This document shows, in pieces, positions 59,601 through 64,000 of a DNA stretch of 64,000 bases. Source of the DNA: Cristatella mucedo (Eukaryota > Bryozoa > Phylactolaemata > Cristatellidae); NCBI GenBank assembly GCA_009760855.2, contig WPIO01000011.1, forward strand, positions 4,206,501 through 4,270,500, read 5' to 3'. Below the pieces are notes generated by a model that saw nothing but the letters and a program-made list of their open reading frames with translations, was not told where the DNA came from and made no database searches. The position numbers were made by a program, and so were the translations under genes. Every line of letters starts with the position of its first letter. The stretch's first letter is position 1.

Positions 59601-60320
59601 ACTTCCTATCCCTATCCAAGATTAGGAGCTGTCTTCCACGGTGACTTTCAAAAAATTCAACTAGCTTTTTAGTTCTGTCTCGGCTTGATTATTGCAATTC
59701 CCTTGTGGCTGGGCCACCAAAGAAAGCAACTAGGCCACTGCAGATGACTATGAATATGGCTTCGAGGCTAGTCTTCAAGTCCCAGAGGTTTGAGCACGTG
59801 TCTCCTTTGCTAAAAGAGTTAGGATGGCAGCCGGTTGATCAACGGATACAGAGCAAAGTTCTTACACTGACTCACAAGACCTGCCACGGCTTGGCTCCTT
59901 TGTACCTAGCTGAACTGCTGCACCAGTTTCAGCCTCTTTGCGCCCTCAGTTCCTGTGCGGACAATAAATTAGCTGTTCCATTCCTCCGCTTAAAGACCGT
60001 TGGTGACAGAAGTTTTAGCTCTGCAGGTCCTCGACTGTGGAACTCGCTTCCACAGTTCTTACGCAACGATCACCACTCTCCTGTTGCCGAGTATGGCTCA
60101 TCCTTTTCAGCGATCCTGAGCTGCTAATTCCATGCTACTCACTACCTCAGCTGCTCTCCTGACTCTGCTATGCTTCCCACTTTCTCTTTGTTGGGTGAGA
60201 CGAAGTCTGTTTTCTACCGAATGCGTACCGAAAGCCGCCTAGGCTGTGAGTGGGCAATACAAAACTCTCCTGCGTAACACCCACATAGTCTTTATGACTT
60301 TGAGGAGTCACAGACGGAAG
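56658..60320 (+). mobile_element. LINE-P, near-full-length copy 6
   Basis: Same 5' end and order as copy 1, and very similar to it for the first ~250 bp. Blocks: LLTETWM at ~57400, the GDF-IHVDN block at ~57728 (Asn changed to Asp), HVGGHILDLAITKD at ~57830, LSDHFSVSF at ~57913, SKILEKTVAKQL at ~58828, AAFDTGDHD at ~59025, [14 protein letters not shown] at ~59275, and WNSLPQFLRND at ~60040. Multiple frameshifts and stops (for example near 57530, 58680 and 59505). The pentamer tail is lost. Confidence 0.93.
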
Positions 60321-61286
60321 TAAAAGTCCAGACACCTCAAGAAAAAATTATGAAAGGAGCCAAATATTCTGAACTCTGCTAGACCTGCTTTTTGAGCATA
60401 TTTTGTTTCCAACGAGGAGCCTACCAGTTTCCTTAACAAGGTAGCGTTCAATAAAGAAGATTTGGTAAGGTTGAATGACTACCAGGCGTCGAGAGAAATC
60501 TGGTCACCTTTAAACAGTATTAACAGCTAGGAGCCACTGCACTCGAGTCGCTTAGACAAAAGCAGGCGCGACGGAGACATTACGGTCAGCTTAATATGAA
60601 GATTGTAGTACTTTATGGCGATAAAAAGACGGAGCGAGACTATGAGGCGTGTGCTGGCACAATCAAGCATTAGGCAGCTTCTCCGGCTGTACCTGGTGCC
60701 CAAAGTTTATCTGATTCATTCATTCTTCTTACAAGTAGCTTTGATGAACCTTGCGATTTATCTGCCACAGATGATTCAGTGATCCAACCAGACGCGATAT
60801 TCCCAGGGGATTCACGGAGAAATTTGTACGTTCTGCAGGTAGATTTTGGCTGTAGTTTGGAAACTGAGCTGGTGTAGTCTACGATGTTTCCCTGAGGAAA
60901 GCCACCAGCTTAATAATTTTAAGTTGCTTAACTCAACCGTGCAAAAATTATTTTCATTAATTGTCAAGTGGGAGACGTGTAATATGTAGCGGCTAACCAG
61001 TGAAACGCTGGCATGCTACATTACCCGGATTGACTGATGAGATATTGCTCAAAGTTCCTAATCGTGATTAGAGATAGGTAAGCCGTTGTATCGTAAGCGG
61101 TGGTTTGGCAAGATTATTCGCCAAAAGCACGTACTAATCTGGCAATTTGGCTCTGGACATCAAACTGGTCACTTTTTTAGGCTTTCAAAAGAGTCTTGAG
61201 CTCTAGCTGATTTCGAAAACCCTTCATCCTCTGTGGCTGATAAATGGGCGTTTTATGCTAAAGATTGCGGAATTGATATATATAAT
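60321..61286. other. Unassigned intergenic sequence
   Basis: No gene, LINE or SINE block recognised. Confidence 0.4.
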
Positions 61287-62410
<1,124 letters not shown>

Positions 62411-63215
62411 ATGAAACACTTGGAAGCTCTATGCAAACAAGCACAATGCAATAGTATTGATGAGCGAAACTCTGTAACTAGGCTAATCTTTCGTGAAAGT
62501 TACAGAAGCCACATTACTCGACCTCTAGCCCACCTCTGCACCGGCCTTTGCGGCTCATCTTTAAGCAACGCATCGACATCGAGGCTAGGTCTTTTCGTTC
62601 TCTTGCTGACTAGGGCTTACGGTTTCAAGTCCTGCATGGACAATAAATTAGCATTCCTCCGCTTAAAGACCGTTGGCGACAGACGCCTTTGCTCTGCCGG
62701 TCCTAGATTCTTACGCAAGTACATCTACTCTCCTGCTGCCGACTATGGCACATTCTCTCCAGCCGTCCTGAGCTGCTATTTCCATGCTACTCACTACCTC
62801 AACTGCCCTCCTGACTCGGCTGTGCTTCTAACTTTCTCTTTATTGCGTGAGATGAATTCTTTTGGCTATAGAATGCGTACCGAAAGCCTCTTGGGCTTTG
62901 AGTGCGAAATACAAAACTCTCCTGCATATAACACCCACATAGTCTGTATGGCTTTGTATAGTTACAGACTGAGATTAATTACCCATCTGATTTATTTCCT
63001 TATCAGACTTGCAAACATACCGCCAGCTTTTTCTCTACTCAAGTTATTCTGGTGGCCTTCTAACAGAACTCATATCGTCTGAGACCGCGCCGTCAGTTTC
63101 CATAGCTCCTAAAATCTGGAATTCACGAGCAACCGACATTATCACATCTCCTTACTTTATATTTAAAAAGAGGATAAAAACTCACATGTCCCTCAACGCA
63201 TGTGACCAGTAGGTT
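62411..63215 (+). mobile_element. LINE-T relic split by a LINE-P 3' fragment
   Basis: 62480-62630 encodes a LINE-T-like block (SYRSHITRPLAHL, then SNASTSRLG). 62632-62985 is a LINE-P 3' end (MDNKLAFLRLKTVGDRR, CYFHATHYLN, RMRTES). 63009-63215 returns to LINE-T-type coding (APKIWNSRATDIITSP, FKKRIKTHMSL). The frame 62411-63082 reads through the junction by chance. Confidence 0.75.
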
Positions 63216-64000
63216 TAAATTGTCTTTAGTAACTCATGCCTGTGAAATTGGTGCCTGATATAGCTCCAAAAAATAAATGGGTATGCTGTGGCGACGCTTT
63301 GATTATAATGGGCGTGAAAAGAGCTGCAATTAATATGCTTTGCTCTTTCTGATTGTGTCTGACTAGTGCCAACAGTATTTACATAGCTAATAGGTCATTA
63401 GAAAGTTAGATATAAAATGCGCTACAAGAACGTCAGCCTACTGTCGGCGTCTGCGTTAGCAATTATAATAATTTCAAGTGGCCGTTATGTAGGATGGCAA
63501 TTGCTTGAATGGTGAATTTATTGATGCTGGGGTGTTTTGAACTGATTAAAAAGCAGTCATTTATTGACTGCAGGTTACAGTTGCAATGCTTCCTGAAAGA
63601 CGGTGTTGTGTTTGGTACTTAATCGTCTTAATGGAAAAGAAGCAAGAGACGCGCCTGCTTCTCACTGCTCCATTTGATGCGGAGTCCGTGTGAATTGTCT
63701 GGAAAGTGATGTACTTATAAGAGGACTCTATTTATATATCATTACTATTATAGCTGCTATTACTATTACTACTCTCTTGTAGGCGATAAAACACATGCTC
63801 TTTGGCTTTGCGTTTGGCGCGAGGAATACCCACGCCCAAAATATTAAACTCTTTCATCATTAACGTTATAGTTAACTTCCTTTGTGCTACTTATGTTAGC
63901 GCTTTTTTCAGGGAAAAAACTACAATTAGCATAAGAAAATAACCCTTAGAGCGAAACACGTTATTTTAGGTATATCGAAGCAAATGCTTCCTCATCTGAA
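63216..64000. other. Unassigned end of window with a LINE-T-derived relic
   Basis: 63590-63740 resembles a LINE-T 3' end with an internal deletion ('gacgcgcctgcttctcactg', 'gaattgtctggaaagtgatg'). 63780-63900 matches 18295-18425. Nothing else recognised. Confidence 0.5.

Noticed and set aside
62411-63082. A 223-codon open frame suggesting a novel protein
   Set aside because: Its parts match LINE-T and LINE-P C-terminal regions. It is a nested-insertion product.

Overview
The window is nuclear DNA from an animal, most likely an invertebrate. Its genes have GT-AG introns, it is AT-rich, it carries long dinucleotide microsatellites, and it is crowded with decayed non-LTR retrotransposons and tRNA-derived SINEs. 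I cannot fix the phylum from the sequence.

The only recognisable host genes are three tandem, same-strand (+) copies of one CYP2-clan cytochrome P450, here called A, B and C. B (ATG 24147 to stop 31014) is complete: five coding exons, all introns phase 1, 493 residues. A (5840-8575) shows intact exons 2-5, but its exon 1 is not in the window. C (43854-49674) has all five exons but carries an in-frame TAG five codons into exon 2. B and C each have a TATA-type promoter and an untranslated first exon inside a 471-bp block with only two mismatches between them, although coding exon 1 just downstream differs far more. Exon 3 of C is a mosaic of B-like and A-like sequence. Together these point to a young P450 array shaped by duplication and gene conversion.

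The rest is mainly mobile DNA. LINE-P is a Crack/L2-group element of about 3.66 kb with an APE endonuclease and a reverse transcriptase; it ends in a (TTACA)n-like tail. Two near-full-length copies lie at 31053-34713 and 56658-60320, with several truncated or nested copies elsewhere. LINE-T is an L2/CR1-group element ending in a conserved GCGCC-containing tail plus (TTA)n. SINE-A is a tRNA-derived SINE with five copies. SINE-B has a tRNA-like head fused to the LINE-T tail (three copies), so LINE-T probably mobilises it. The two LINE families are nested in each other in several places, which gives a relative chronology.

Layout: 1-5.8 kb, LINE relics, a TA/TG microsatellite and a degenerate 173-bp tandem repeat; 5.8-8.6 kb, gene A; 8.6-23.5 kb, 3' flank of A and LINE/SINE relics; 23.5-31 kb, gene B; 31-42.4 kb, LINE pile-up with a three-level nest; 43.2-49.7 kb, gene C; 49.7-64 kb, 3' flank of C with a perfect 379-bp repeat, further LINEs and a CA/TA microsatellite. 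No CRISPR, rRNA or free-standing tRNA gene was seen.
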